Below are positions 8,277-16,061 of a stretch of DNA of 64,000 nucleotides, one piece after another. Source of the stretch: an uncultured Succinatimonas sp. (GTDB lineage Bacteria; Pseudomonadota; Gammaproteobacteria; Enterobacterales; Succinivibrionaceae); NCBI GenBank assembly GCA_900317105.1, contig ONFP01000001.1, positions 1 through 64,000 on the forward strand, read 5' to 3'. Position 1 is the first letter of the stretch; each line of letters starts with the position of its first letter. The translations under genes and the position numbers were made by a program. A model generated the notes under the pieces. The model made no database searches and had not been told where the DNA came from. It worked only from the letters and a program-made list of their open reading frames with translations.

Positions 8277-9416
8277 ATGACTACTGAGACTAACGATATA
8301 AACAAAATCACCTCAAATGATCCTATTTTCGATGACATCAGACCTTGCCGTGATGACGAGGTTCAGTCAGAACTGAATAAAATCATCTCAGATGACCTGG
8401 TTATTAACAGCATCCTGAAATTCAGATATCCAATCTTCTCAAAGAAGTTTTCTTTTCTGTTAAAGCCTTTTGTAAAGGCATATCTGAGGAACAAGGTTTC
8501 AAAAATCACCTCTATCCGCCAGTTCCAGGAAATAGTTTCAACCTTCATGAAGAAGGTAGTTGATTCTACAACAGACGGTGTTGAGCTGGTGGGCTTTGAC
8601 AAGCTTGATAAGAACAAGGGGTACCTGTTTATATCAAATCACAGAGATATTTCACTAGATCCAGCATTTATTGATCTGGCTCTGTTCCTGTCAGGTCAGA
8701 ACACTGTACGTATCGCTATTGGTGATAATCTATTAAGAATGCCTGCAGCAACCTCTCTTATGAGATTAAACCGCAGCTTCATTGTTCGCAGATCAATTGA
8801 AGCTCCTCGTGAGAAACTGAAGGCTTTAACCCATCTTTCAAACTATATCGGTCTTTCAATCGAAGAAGGAATTTCCATCTGGATAGCTCAGAGAGAAGGG
8901 CGAGCCAAGGATGGTAATGACAAGACTGAAGATGCAGTTCTGAAGATGATCTCATTATACGGACGTCAGAAGAAGCAGGATTTCAAAGAGTATATGAGCT
9001 CTCTGAATATTGTGCCTGTTTCAATTACCTACGAGTATGATCCAAACGATCTGGCAAAGGCTAAAGAGCTTTATGAAAAAGAGAAGAATGGAGAGTACAA
9101 GAAGGACGAGTTCGAGGATATTGATACCATCACCCGCGGAATTCGCGGTTACAAAGGCCACGTAAAGCTTGTTGCCGGAGAACCTATCAGTGGAGGCTTT
9201 GAAAATGCTGAAGAGCTTTCTGCCATGATCGACAAGTTCATCTGGAATAACTATGAGTTATACCCATCTGCCAAGATTAGCGCAGGTGTTACAGATGGCG
9301 TCAGCGTTGCCGACAGAGAAAAGTTTGAAAGCAGAATGGCCTCATATCCTGAATATCTTCGTGACAGAATTAAGGCAATGTATGCCGCCCCTTACTATAA
9401 TAAGGACAGAAGCTAA
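8277..9416 (+). CDS. PlsC-family glycerophospholipid acyltransferase
   Basis: The 379-residue protein belongs to the lysophosphatidate/glycerol-phosphate acyltransferase superfamily, which transfers fatty acyl groups to glycerolipids at the inner membrane. The catalytic segment FISNHRDISLD lies at about 118-128 and the substrate-binding IWIAQREGRAKDG at about 201-213. The His-to-Asp spacing is one residue longer than the classical HX4D, as in the NHRDI subgroup. Segments near 51-72 and 129-145 are hydrophobic but no clear multi-span topology is seen. The exact acyl acceptor is unknown. The stop codon overlaps the start of the following lipoprotein (TAATG), so the two are translationally coupled. 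Confidence 0.82.
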   Translation: MTTETNDINKITSNDPIFDDIRPCRDDEVQSELNKIISDDLVINSILKFRYPIFSKKFSFLLKPFVKAYLRNKVSKITSIRQFQEIVSTFMKKVVDSTTDGVELVGFDKLDKNKGYLFISNHRDISLDPAFIDLALFLSGQNTVRIAIGDNLLRMPAATSLMRLNRSFIVRRSIEAPREKLKALTHLSNYIGLSIEEGISIWIAQREGRAKDGNDKTEDAVLKMISLYGRQKKQDFKEYMSSLNIVPVSITYEYDPNDLAKAKELYEKEKNGEYKKDEFEDIDTITRGIRGYKGHVKLVAGEPISGGFENAEELSAMIDKFIWNNYELYPSAKISAGVTDGVSVADREKFESRMASYPEYLRDRIKAMYAAPYYNKDRS

Positions 9417-10000
9417 TGTTTAACCCAGTGTTTAACAAGGACGGTTCTGTGAGCTATTTTAGAGTATTCTGCCTGATTACAGCTGTAAGCTGCCTGATAT
9501 GCGGCTGTGTCATGAAAACTTCCAATAACGATGATCTTTCTGATCTGCAGGCTCAGACTGCAATGATTGAAAAGGATCTTGATAATGTTCCTGAGGAGAA
9601 TTCTCTTGAAATCAGAGAAAAGGCAGTTGCTGAGCTGGCTCAGAATGCCGAGTTTATGCAGACCTGCGGAACACTGGACAGAAGTTATGATAACTGTGTC
9701 GTTGAACTTTCAGATGATTTAAAGCCATTTTATTCACTGGATCTTGAATCTTCTGATGACGGATACAGTATGATTCTTACAGCAACTGAACAGAATAAGG
9801 ATAGCTGCCGCACATTTGAGTCCAATAGTAACGGCGAGATTATAGGACTTAATGAGCAGGGAGAATCTGATAAAAATTGTCTTTTAGACTTGGCAAAAGA
9901 CGAGAATAACTTTAAAGTATCCCGAGATACAGATAACAAGTCAGGACAGAGTGCGCCATCAGGACTGGCTCCGCTGGTTAAGCACTTAACTAATAGATAA
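9416..10000 (+). CDS. Putative lipoprotein, pilin-like C-terminus
   Basis: The 194-residue protein has a hydrophobic segment FRVFCLITAVSCLICGC ending in a probable lipobox with acylated Cys at about residue 32, after a 15-residue polar N-terminus. An acidic, helical stretch follows (about 38-75). Residues about 105-165 contain a Tyr-rich strand, YSMILTATEQNKDSC, and a further cysteine. That segment is reminiscent of the C-terminal disulfide region of type IV minor pilins of the PilE/ComP kind, but the prepilin peptidase site is missing. It is coupled to the acyltransferase (1-bp overlap) and lies 10 bp before slyD. I do not recognise a named family. Confidence 0.6.
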   Translation: MFNPVFNKDGSVSYFRVFCLITAVSCLICGCVMKTSNNDDLSDLQAQTAMIEKDLDNVPEENSLEIREKAVAELAQNAEFMQTCGTLDRSYDNCVVELSDDLKPFYSLDLESSDDGYSMILTATEQNKDSCRTFESNSNGEIIGLNEQGESDKNCLLDLAKDENNFKVSRDTDNKSGQSAPSGLAPLVKHLTNR

Positions 10001-10010
10001 AGAGGATTTT

Positions 10011-10655
10011 ATGAAGATAGCAAAAGATACAGTCGCTACTCTAAGTTATACCGTAACTGAGACAACTGGTCAGGTAGTAGGTAGAACAGAACCTGGTCAG
10101 CCTGTGACTGCTCTTATTGGTCACCGTTTTCTGGTTAAAGGACTTGAGAATGCCCTTTTAGGTCACGAGAAGGGAGATGAGTTTGCAGTAACCCTCGAGC
10201 CTAAGGATACCTATGGTGAGATTGATGAGTCTTTAATTCAGACCATCGACAGAAAGCTATTCGGTGATTTTGAAATCGCTGTTGGCAATGTTTTTGAGGC
10301 TGACTCAGAACAGGGCCCTATGGCAGTAGTTGTAAAAGAGATTAAAGATGATGTTGTTATCGTTGATGGCAACCACCCACTTGCAGGCAAGGTTCTAAAC
10401 TTCCTGATTGTGGTTGAGGATGTAAGAGAAGCAACTGAAGAGGAAATCAAGCACGGTCATGCACACGTAGATGGTCACTGCCCTTCAGAGCATCATCACT
10501 GCTGTCATCATCACGATGATGAAGATGGTGAGCACCACTGCTGCCACGGTCATCACCACGATGATGAAGACGGTGAGCACCACTGCTGCCACGGTCACCA
10601 CCACGATGATGAAGATGGTGAGCACCACTGCTGCCATAAGCACGATCACGAATAA
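10011..10655 (+). CDS. slyD: FKBP-type peptidyl-prolyl isomerase SlyD
   Basis: The 214-residue cytoplasmic enzyme is a prolyl cis/trans isomerase and chaperone that also binds nickel, helping hydrogenase maturation. The FKBP domain is split by the IF (insert-in-flap) chaperone domain, as in E. coli SlyD. The flap and core appear in the first 70 residues (TGQVVGRTEPGQPVTALIGH; ENALLGHEKGDEF), the IF domain at about 70-130, and the return VVEDVREATEEE after it. From about residue 147 the tail is almost entirely His, Cys, Asp, Glu and Gly, a metal-binding extension longer and more regular than in E. coli. It is preceded by an AGAGGA ribosome-binding site and followed by a strong terminator. Confidence 0.95.
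   Translation: MKIAKDTVATLSYTVTETTGQVVGRTEPGQPVTALIGHRFLVKGLENALLGHEKGDEFAVTLEPKDTYGEIDESLIQTIDRKLFGDFEIAVGNVFEADSEQGPMAVVVKEIKDDVVIVDGNHPLAGKVLNFLIVVEDVREATEEEIKHGHAHVDGHCPSEHHHCCHHHDDEDGEHHCCHGHHHDDEDGEHHCCHGHHHDDEDGEHHCCHKHDHE
10506..10640 (+). repeat. Three 45-bp tandem repeats inside slyD
   Basis: Three in-frame copies of a 45-bp unit (10506-10550, 10551-10595, 10596-10640) encode HHHDDEDGEHHCCHG three times, the last ending in HK. Copies differ at only a few positions, most of them silent. Each unit offers a cluster of His, Cys and Asp ligands for metal. Near-identical units point to recent duplication, so copy number may vary between strains. Confidence 0.95.
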
Positions 10656-10678
10656 TTACGCTTTGTGATTTGATTTCT

Positions 10679-10701
10679 GGCTCCATAGAATGGAGCCTTT
10701 T
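10679..10701 (+). terminator. Terminator after slyD
   Basis: A perfect 7-bp stem, GGCTCCA / TGGAGCC, with loop TAGAA is followed by TTTT. It lies 24 bp after the slyD stop and 26 bp before thiI, so thiI probably has its own promoter or depends on read-through. Confidence 0.88.
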
Positions 10702-10726
10702 GCGTATTTAATTACTTGAGTTTTTT

Positions 10727-12190
10727 ATGAAATTTATTGTTAGACTGTTCCCTGAGATTTCAATCAAGAGTAAGCCTGTCCGTACCCGTCTGATTAAGCT
10801 TGTTAAACAGAATATTGTTAATGTATGCAAGCATCATAATATTAAGGTTAACGCTCTTGCCCAATGGGATAAGGTCATTGTTGTTTTCAACGATGAGGAA
10901 CATCCTGTAAGCAAGGAACATGCGATTACAGAGCTATCAAGAATTCCTGGTATTCATTCCTTTATGGAGGTTAATGAATATCTTTTCACCAACCTTGATG
11001 ATCTTTTTGAAACCATTAAGGATAAGGTTGGTCCATCAATCTGCGATAAGACTTTTGCCGTAAGAATTAAGCGCAAGGGCAATCATGAGTTCAATTCTCA
11101 GCAGGCGGAACGTGTAATCGGTGGCAAGTTCAAGGCAGCCTTCCCTAACAAGGGCGTATGTCTTGATAATCCTGAGGTGATGATCCACATTGAGATCGAG
11201 AATCAGACAGCCTATCTGTCTGGTGAGAAATATCTTGGAATCGGTGGCTATCCTGTTGGTTCTCAGGGCGATGTTTTCTCACTGATTTCCGGTGGTTTTG
11301 ACAGCGGTGTCTCAACCTATAATGTGCTGCACCGTGGCTGCAGAGTTAACTATCTGTTCTTCAACATGGGCGGTACAGCTCATGAAATCGGTGTTAAGCA
11401 GGAATCCTACTTCATCTGGGACCGCTTTGCCTCATCTCACAGAGTTCGTTTTGTAACTATTCCATTTGAGCCTATTGTCGGTCAGATCCTTGAGCGAACC
11501 CATCATGGCGTAAGAGGTGTTATCTTAAAGCGCATGATGATGAGAGTCGGCTCTCTTGTTGCCAAGAAGTTTGATGCCGAGGCTCTGGTTACCGGTGAGT
11601 CTCTAGGTCAGGTTTCAAGTCAGACTCTTCGTAATCTGAATCATATTGATGATGTCTGTGATGTATTACTTCTCCGACCATTAGTAACTGCAGACAAACA
11701 GGATATCATTGATAAATCAAGAGAAATTGGAACCATCGGCTTTGCTGAGTCTATGCCTGAGTACTGTGGTGTTATTTCAGACCATCCAAATGTATGCCCT
11801 ACAGCCTCGTTTGTGGAAGAGGAAGAGGCCAAGATGGATGCTGATCTGGTTCAGAAGGCTTTTGAAGCCATGAAAGTTGTGGATATTAACGATATTCCTA
11901 CTGATACCTCAAAACTCAAGACGGAGATTGAAGTTGTTAGCGAGCTGTCAAAATCTGATGTTATTCTGGATGTAAGAGCTCCGGATGATGTAGAGAAGGC
12001 GCCTCTTACCGGCTTTGAAAATGAAGTCATCTGTATGCCTTTCTATAAGACCGCCAGTGATTTCAATACTCTGGATCAGCTTAAGACCTATGCGTTATTC
12101 TGCGATCAGGGCGTAATGAGCACCATGCAGGCAAAACAGCTGAAGGAAAAAGGTTATCACAACGTTAAGGTTTTCAGACCTGAGCGTTAA
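10727..12190 (+). CDS. thiI: tRNA 4-thiouridine synthase/thiazole sulfurtransferase ThiI
   Basis: The 487-residue enzyme adenylates tRNA U8 and transfers sulfur to make 4-thiouridine; in enterobacteria it also supplies sulfur for the thiamine thiazole. A ferredoxin-like and THUMP region fills residues 1-165. The PP-loop SGGFDSGVS is at 188-196, then the YCGVISDHPNVC region with the partner cysteine near 344, and a C-terminal rhodanese domain whose catalytic loop CDQGVMS starts at C459. The rhodanese extension is the E. coli type, not the shorter Gram-positive form. It is a single gene bounded by terminators on both sides. Confidence 0.97.
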   Translation: MKFIVRLFPEISIKSKPVRTRLIKLVKQNIVNVCKHHNIKVNALAQWDKVIVVFNDEEHPVSKEHAITELSRIPGIHSFMEVNEYLFTNLDDLFETIKDKVGPSICDKTFAVRIKRKGNHEFNSQQAERVIGGKFKAAFPNKGVCLDNPEVMIHIEIENQTAYLSGEKYLGIGGYPVGSQGDVFSLISGGFDSGVSTYNVLHRGCRVNYLFFNMGGTAHEIGVKQESYFIWDRFASSHRVRFVTIPFEPIVGQILERTHHGVRGVILKRMMMRVGSLVAKKFDAEALVTGESLGQVSSQTLRNLNHIDDVCDVLLLRPLVTADKQDIIDKSREIGTIGFAESMPEYCGVISDHPNVCPTASFVEEEEAKMDADLVQKAFEAMKVVDINDIPTDTSKLKTEIEVVSELSKSDVILDVRAPDDVEKAPLTGFENEVICMPFYKTASDFNTLDQLKTYALFCDQGVMSTMQAKQLKEKGYHNVKVFRPER

Positions 12191-12200
12191 TTTTTTTAAG

Positions 12201-12232
12201 ATCCTGCTTTTTTTGAGAGCAGGATTTTTTTT
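12201..12232 (+). terminator. Terminator after thiI
   Basis: Arms ATCCTGCT and AGCAGGAT (12201-12208, 12218-12225) are followed by a run of seven T residues, 10 bp after the thiI stop. Confidence 0.92.
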
Positions 12233-12353
12233 GTATGCGTATTACATATATCACCAAATGATCTTTTTTTTGATGAATATGCTGATACAATGCGTGTGAC
12301 GAAAGTCATTTCCAAGCGATCAATATCGTATCTAAATAGAGAGAGAGATATTC

Positions 12354-12989
12354 ATGTCAGAATCAAATGTATTTATTATGGACCACCCTCTGATCCAGCA
12401 TAAGATTGGTTTTATCAGACGTAAAGAGACCGGCACCAAGGAATTTCGTAATATGATCAGCGAAATCGCCATGCTGATCTGCTACGAGGCTTCAAGACAT
12501 CTTGAGCTTGTAGACGTAGATATTGAGACCCCAATCTGCAAGACCACTGTAAAAGAACTTGCTGGTCCAAAATTATGCGTTGTTCCTATTCTAAGAGCTG
12601 GTCTTGGCATGGTTGAAGGTATCTTGAATCTTCTTCCAGCTGCAAAGGTTGGTCATATTGGTTTATACCGTGATCCAGAGACCTTAAAGCCAGTTGAATA
12701 TTTCTGTAAACTTCCTCAGGACTGTGAGGAGAGAGAGGTATTCGTTGTTGATCCTATGCTGGCTACCGGTGGTTCAGCTTCTGCGGCAATTACCATGTTA
12801 AAGAACCGTGGCTGTAAGCACATCAGCTTCCTGTGCGTTCTTGCAACTCAGGAAGGTATTGACCGTCTGACTCATGATCATCCTGATATCAGAATCTTTA
12901 TTGGTATCAAGGACAAGCAGTTAAACGAGAAGGGCTATATTGTTCCTGGTTTAGGTGATGCCGGAGACCGTATCTTCGGAACCCTATAA
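12354..12989 (+). CDS. upp: Uracil phosphoribosyltransferase
   Basis: The 211-residue enzyme converts uracil and PRPP to UMP in pyrimidine salvage. The PRPP-binding motif appears as [18 protein letters not shown] (about 125-142), in the usual form for this family. The substrate-contact segments [11 protein letters not shown] (about 23-33), [12 protein letters not shown] and the C-terminal uracil-binding [12 protein letters not shown] are intact. Length matches E. coli Upp (208). It is a single-gene unit with an AGAGAGAGA ribosome-binding region and a terminator 24 bp downstream. Many relatives pair upp with a uracil permease (uraA); none is present here. Confidence 0.98.
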   Translation: MSESNVFIMDHPLIQHKIGFIRRKETGTKEFRNMISEIAMLICYEASRHLELVDVDIETPICKTTVKELAGPKLCVVPILRAGLGMVEGILNLLPAAKVGHIGLYRDPETLKPVEYFCKLPQDCEEREVFVVDPMLATGGSASAAITMLKNRGCKHISFLCVLATQEGIDRLTHDHPDIRIFIGIKDKQLNEKGYIVPGLGDAGDRIFGTL

Positions 12990-13012
12990 TCGAAGATCTG
13001 TCGATAGAAAAG

Positions 13013-13035
13013 CGGTACATTACGTACCGTTTTTT
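13013..13035 (+). terminator. Terminator after upp
   Basis: The stem CGGTAC / GTACCG with a 5-nt loop is followed by six T residues. It lies 23 bp after the upp stop. Confidence 0.88.
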
Positions 13036-13367
13036 GTAAGTTAACTGCTGTATAAAGACTGTTTATTCCGTGGCAGTTTTTTGTTTTTAACCGACATAAC
13101 ATATACCAAAAGTCATATCTGTATTTTTTCTATCCGACAAAAACTCTGACTAATCCGAAATATCAGAGTCTCCTCCTGACATTTTCTTCTCTGCTGTTTC
13201 TTCATTGATTTCCTGATGCAATTCAAAAAGGCTTTCAAATGCACAAAAGAGGATATGTCTTACAGCTAAAAACCACATAAAAACAGGTATCAGAGAACAC
13301 ATTTTTCCTAATTCTTTCTTGCATTGGCTTAGGATGAAACAATAATAAAATCTAGAGGTAGTATGTT
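13036..13367 (+). other. Intergenic region before the GGDEF gene
   Basis: The 332-bp stretch holds no gene. A second terminator-like element follows the first: AACTGC (13043-13048) and GCAGTT (13073-13078), with ATAAA/TTTAT able to pair inside, then T-rich sequence. The rest is AT-rich and presumably carries the promoter of the diguanylate cyclase gene. A good ribosome-binding site, AGAGG, lies at 13354-13358. Confidence 0.5.
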
Positions 13368-14762
13368 GTGAATATAATTGAAGATCAGATTAAATCAAAA
13401 GGTATTTCTTTACGAACTTTACATAAATTACTGATTATTTTCGCTGTGGTCGTATCAGCGGTAATGATTCTCTCTACATTTCATTTCTCCAAAAAATCTT
13501 CAATGCTTGCTGAGATGTCTGCGCAGCAGGTTGAACTAAGAAAAGTTGCGCTGGATTTGATGGATGCTTCAGATTATCTGACTGATAATGTTCAGCGTTT
13601 TACCATTTATGGTGACATGAATTTTCTTCATAATTATTTTATAGAGGCCTTTGGTAAAGGGCGTCGTGAAAATGCTGTAAAAAAAATGTCAACAAATTCA
13701 AATACCAAAGAAGCCTTGTACTATCTTAAGAATGCCATGGAAATCTCTATGAATTTAATGAATAGGGAGTACTATGCCATGCGTCTTGTAATTGACGCAT
13801 TAGGTTATACTGATTATCCAGATCTGCTAAATTCTATTGAGATTTCTCCTGCCGATGCCTCTCTTTCCAGAGATGAAAAAATAAAGCGTGCTGTTGATTT
13901 GGTTCATAACGATGGATATGGCGCAGAGAAAGAACAGATTAAAAATAGTGTTACCGCCTGTTTATCAACTCTTGAAGAGATCATGAACAAGGGTGATGAA
14001 GAAGAACTGTCTGTTCTGGATAATGAACTTAATATCATACGTATCATCATTGTTGTTCAGACATTGGGCATATTCTTTTTTGTATGGTTAACCTCAAGAC
14101 TTGGAATTCATCCGGTTCTGAAAGCTGTAACCAAGATTATGGCTGACTGTCCGATCCCTGAGAGTGGCTCAAAGGAATTTAGGTATCTGGCTTGTACCTA
14201 CAATAAAATGTATGAGGTTTATAAAAACAGTCTCGATCAGTTGAATTTCAAAGCTTCTCATGATGAATTGACTGGGGCTCATAACCGATTCGGCCTTGAG
14301 TTGCTTATGTCAAGCGTCGACCTTTCATCTACCTATGTGATCATGTCTGATGTTGATAATTTCAAAACTATCAATGATACATATGGACATGATATCGGAG
14401 ACAAAATTCTGATAAAAGTTGCACAAAGCATAAAAAAACATTTCAGATCAGATGATTATTTATGTCGTCTGGGTGGTGATGAATTTGTTGTTCTTGCTCT
14501 TCACGTTTCTTCCAAACAGGATCATCATATGGAAAATAAGATCACCCTTATTAACCAGGATTTATCCAATACGGAAGATGGATTACCTGCAACCTCAATT
14601 AGTGCAGGAATCGTAAGGGGTGATTCTAATAGTAATTTCGATTCGTTATTAAGAGAAGCCGATGAGGCACTTTATACAACCAAAAATGGTGGAAAGCACG
14701 GCTGTTCTTTCTATCGGAGAAATGCTGCAGATAAACAAATAACTTCTGGGATATCAGAGTAA
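13368..14762 (+). CDS. Membrane diguanylate cyclase (GGDEF)
   Basis: The 464-residue sensor is predicted to make cyclic di-GMP from two GTP. A transmembrane helix at about 22-42 and a second near 222-242 enclose a periplasmic helical sensing region of about 180 residues. A short HAMP-like linker leads to a GGDEF domain with DELTGAHNR, the metal-binding DVDNFKTIND and the active-site GGDEF at 369-373. The product-inhibition site RxxD (RSDD, 360-363) has the correct five-residue spacing. No EAL domain is present. The start is GTG at 13368: an ATG at 13363 has a stop two codons later, and AGAGG is well placed for the GTG. A periplasmic binding protein follows after 85 bp and could be its ligand-sensing partner. 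Confidence 0.92.
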   Translation: MNIIEDQIKSKGISLRTLHKLLIIFAVVVSAVMILSTFHFSKKSSMLAEMSAQQVELRKVALDLMDASDYLTDNVQRFTIYGDMNFLHNYFIEAFGKGRRENAVKKMSTNSNTKEALYYLKNAMEISMNLMNREYYAMRLVIDALGYTDYPDLLNSIEISPADASLSRDEKIKRAVDLVHNDGYGAEKEQIKNSVTACLSTLEEIMNKGDEEELSVLDNELNIIRIIIVVQTLGIFFFVWLTSRLGIHPVLKAVTKIMADCPIPESGSKEFRYLACTYNKMYEVYKNSLDQLNFKASHDELTGAHNRFGLELLMSSVDLSSTYVIMSDVDNFKTINDTYGHDIGDKILIKVAQSIKKHFRSDDYLCRLGGDEFVVLALHVSSKQDHHMENKITLINQDLSNTEDGLPATSISAGIVRGDSNSNFDSLLREADEALYTTKNGGKHGCSFYRRNAADKQITSGISE

Positions 14763-14847
14763 TCTGTTACAGATAGCTAAATGATTTTACTCAGAATTAT
14801 AGTTTTAAGTTTTATTAACTATACAAATTGAAAATAGGAAATTTCTT

Positions 14848-15918
14848 ATGTTCATAAGCAAAATGGTTAAACTTTTTATTGTCGGTCTGATTTGTTCTGT
14901 CTCCACATGTCTGGCTACTCCTATGCGCCTAACCATGATGCTGGAACATGAAGGTTTTCTTATGTGGTATGCCCTGCAGAAAGGATGGGATAAGGAGCTT
15001 GGGCTTGATCTGAATCTTGAAATAACCAAAGCATCAGGAGAATACATTTTAAATGTTGACAATGCGAAAGCCTGGGATGTCACTTCAGTTGGCGTGGTTC
15101 CGGCAACGATTTACAGTAAAAATTTGCCTATAACTGTGTTTGCTCTTGCAAACAATGAATCACGAGCCACCGAAATTTTCGTGAAACCTGATAGTGAGAT
15201 CCTCAAAACGCAGGGATATAACAGTAAATATCCAACTGTCTACGGCAGTCCGGAGAGTATTAAGGGCAAAACCTTTATGGTACGTGAAAATACCTCTGTA
15301 TTTTATACCCTTATGATGTGGCTGAAGATTTTTGGATTGGATCTTAAAGATGTTAACTATATGAATGTAACTATTCCTGAGATGGTTCAAAAATTTCAGG
15401 ATAGTAATGCTGAAGGCTTTGTTATCTGGTCTCCAGATTCATATGAAGCCATACGCTATGGATATGCTCAGGTCGCAAATGTTGAAGAAATGCATGCTTT
15501 TTTACCTATGGTATTCTGTGCTCATAATGACTATGCAAAAAATCATACAGAGGAATTAAGTAAGTTGGTGTACCTTTACTCTAAAGCATGTCATGAACAG
15601 CGACAAAAGCATAATCTGCCTGAAATGATCAAAGCGTATCAGAAATTTCTCAAAATCTATACTGGAATTAGTTTTAATGAGACATTCTGTAAGTTTGATC
15701 TGTTGAGACACGTTGTACTCAGCCTTGACGAACAGATTGACTATTTCAAGGAAGTTAATGGTGTAAGCAAAATTTCAGAAGTACGCAATAATATACTTTC
15801 GCTATACCGTGAATCCGCCAACTCCCTTGGCTGGAAGGAGTCTTATGAAGAAAAGGATTACCCTAATACCATTTCAGATCGTTATCTGATTGAGGCTAAA
15901 AAAATCCAGCAGCCTTGA
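14848..15918 (+). CDS. Periplasmic solute-binding protein, NMT1/TauA-like
   Basis: The 356-residue protein has a Sec signal peptide (MFISKMVKLFIVGLICSVSTCLA, cleaved near residue 23). It shows the two-lobe layout of the nitrate/sulfonate/taurine and NMT1-like binding proteins: an early strand PMRLTMMLEHEGFLMWYALQ, a WDVTSVGVVPATIYSK segment, and LKGK-type and FVIWSPDSYEA segments in the second lobe. Such proteins usually deliver ligand to an ABC permease, but no permease or ATPase gene is adjacent. The only neighbour on the strand is the diguanylate cyclase 85 bp upstream. A role as a ligand receptor for that sensor is inferred from context only. The ligand is unknown. Confidence 0.75.
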   Translation: MFISKMVKLFIVGLICSVSTCLATPMRLTMMLEHEGFLMWYALQKGWDKELGLDLNLEITKASGEYILNVDNAKAWDVTSVGVVPATIYSKNLPITVFALANNESRATEIFVKPDSEILKTQGYNSKYPTVYGSPESIKGKTFMVRENTSVFYTLMMWLKIFGLDLKDVNYMNVTIPEMVQKFQDSNAEGFVIWSPDSYEAIRYGYAQVANVEEMHAFLPMVFCAHNDYAKNHTEELSKLVYLYSKACHEQRQKHNLPEMIKAYQKFLKIYTGISFNETFCKFDLLRHVVLSLDEQIDYFKEVNGVSKISEVRNNILSLYRESANSLGWKESYEEKDYPNTISDRYLIEAKKIQQP

Positions 15919-16022
15919 TCCATAGGCGTGAAGCTTAGTCGGTTAAGGAATAGTGTTCTGATGGAAACAATAAAGGAAGACTAAAGGAACAATAGTCCAA
16001 AAACAGCCTCATCAGAAGATAT

Positions 16023-16044
16023 TTAACCGCCATGAGGCGGTTAA
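16023..16044. terminator. Hairpin between convergent genes
   Basis: A perfect 9-bp stem, TTAACCGCC / GGCGGTTAA, with loop ATGA lies 18 bp beyond the lolE stop and 105 bp beyond the binding-protein stop. No real T-run follows on either strand, so it may be an RNA 3'-end stabiliser or a weak bidirectional terminator. An 8-bp inverted repeat, TTCTGATG / CATCAGAA (about 15955-16017), lies beside it. Confidence 0.6.
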
Positions 16045-16061
16045 GATTAAGCTGTAAGTAA

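Noticed and set aside
10506..10640. Possible CRISPR-like array
   Set aside because: The three units are contiguous without unique spacers and keep the slyD reading frame.
10447..10686. Open frames on both strands over the slyD tail
   Set aside because: The repeated GC-rich tail keeps several frames open. The products are low-complexity translations of the same repeat and have no ribosome-binding site; only the slyD frame has a fold.
15955..16044. Inverted repeats taken as insertion-sequence ends
   Set aside because: TTCTGATG/CATCAGAA is only about 60 bp across and no transposase or target duplication is present.
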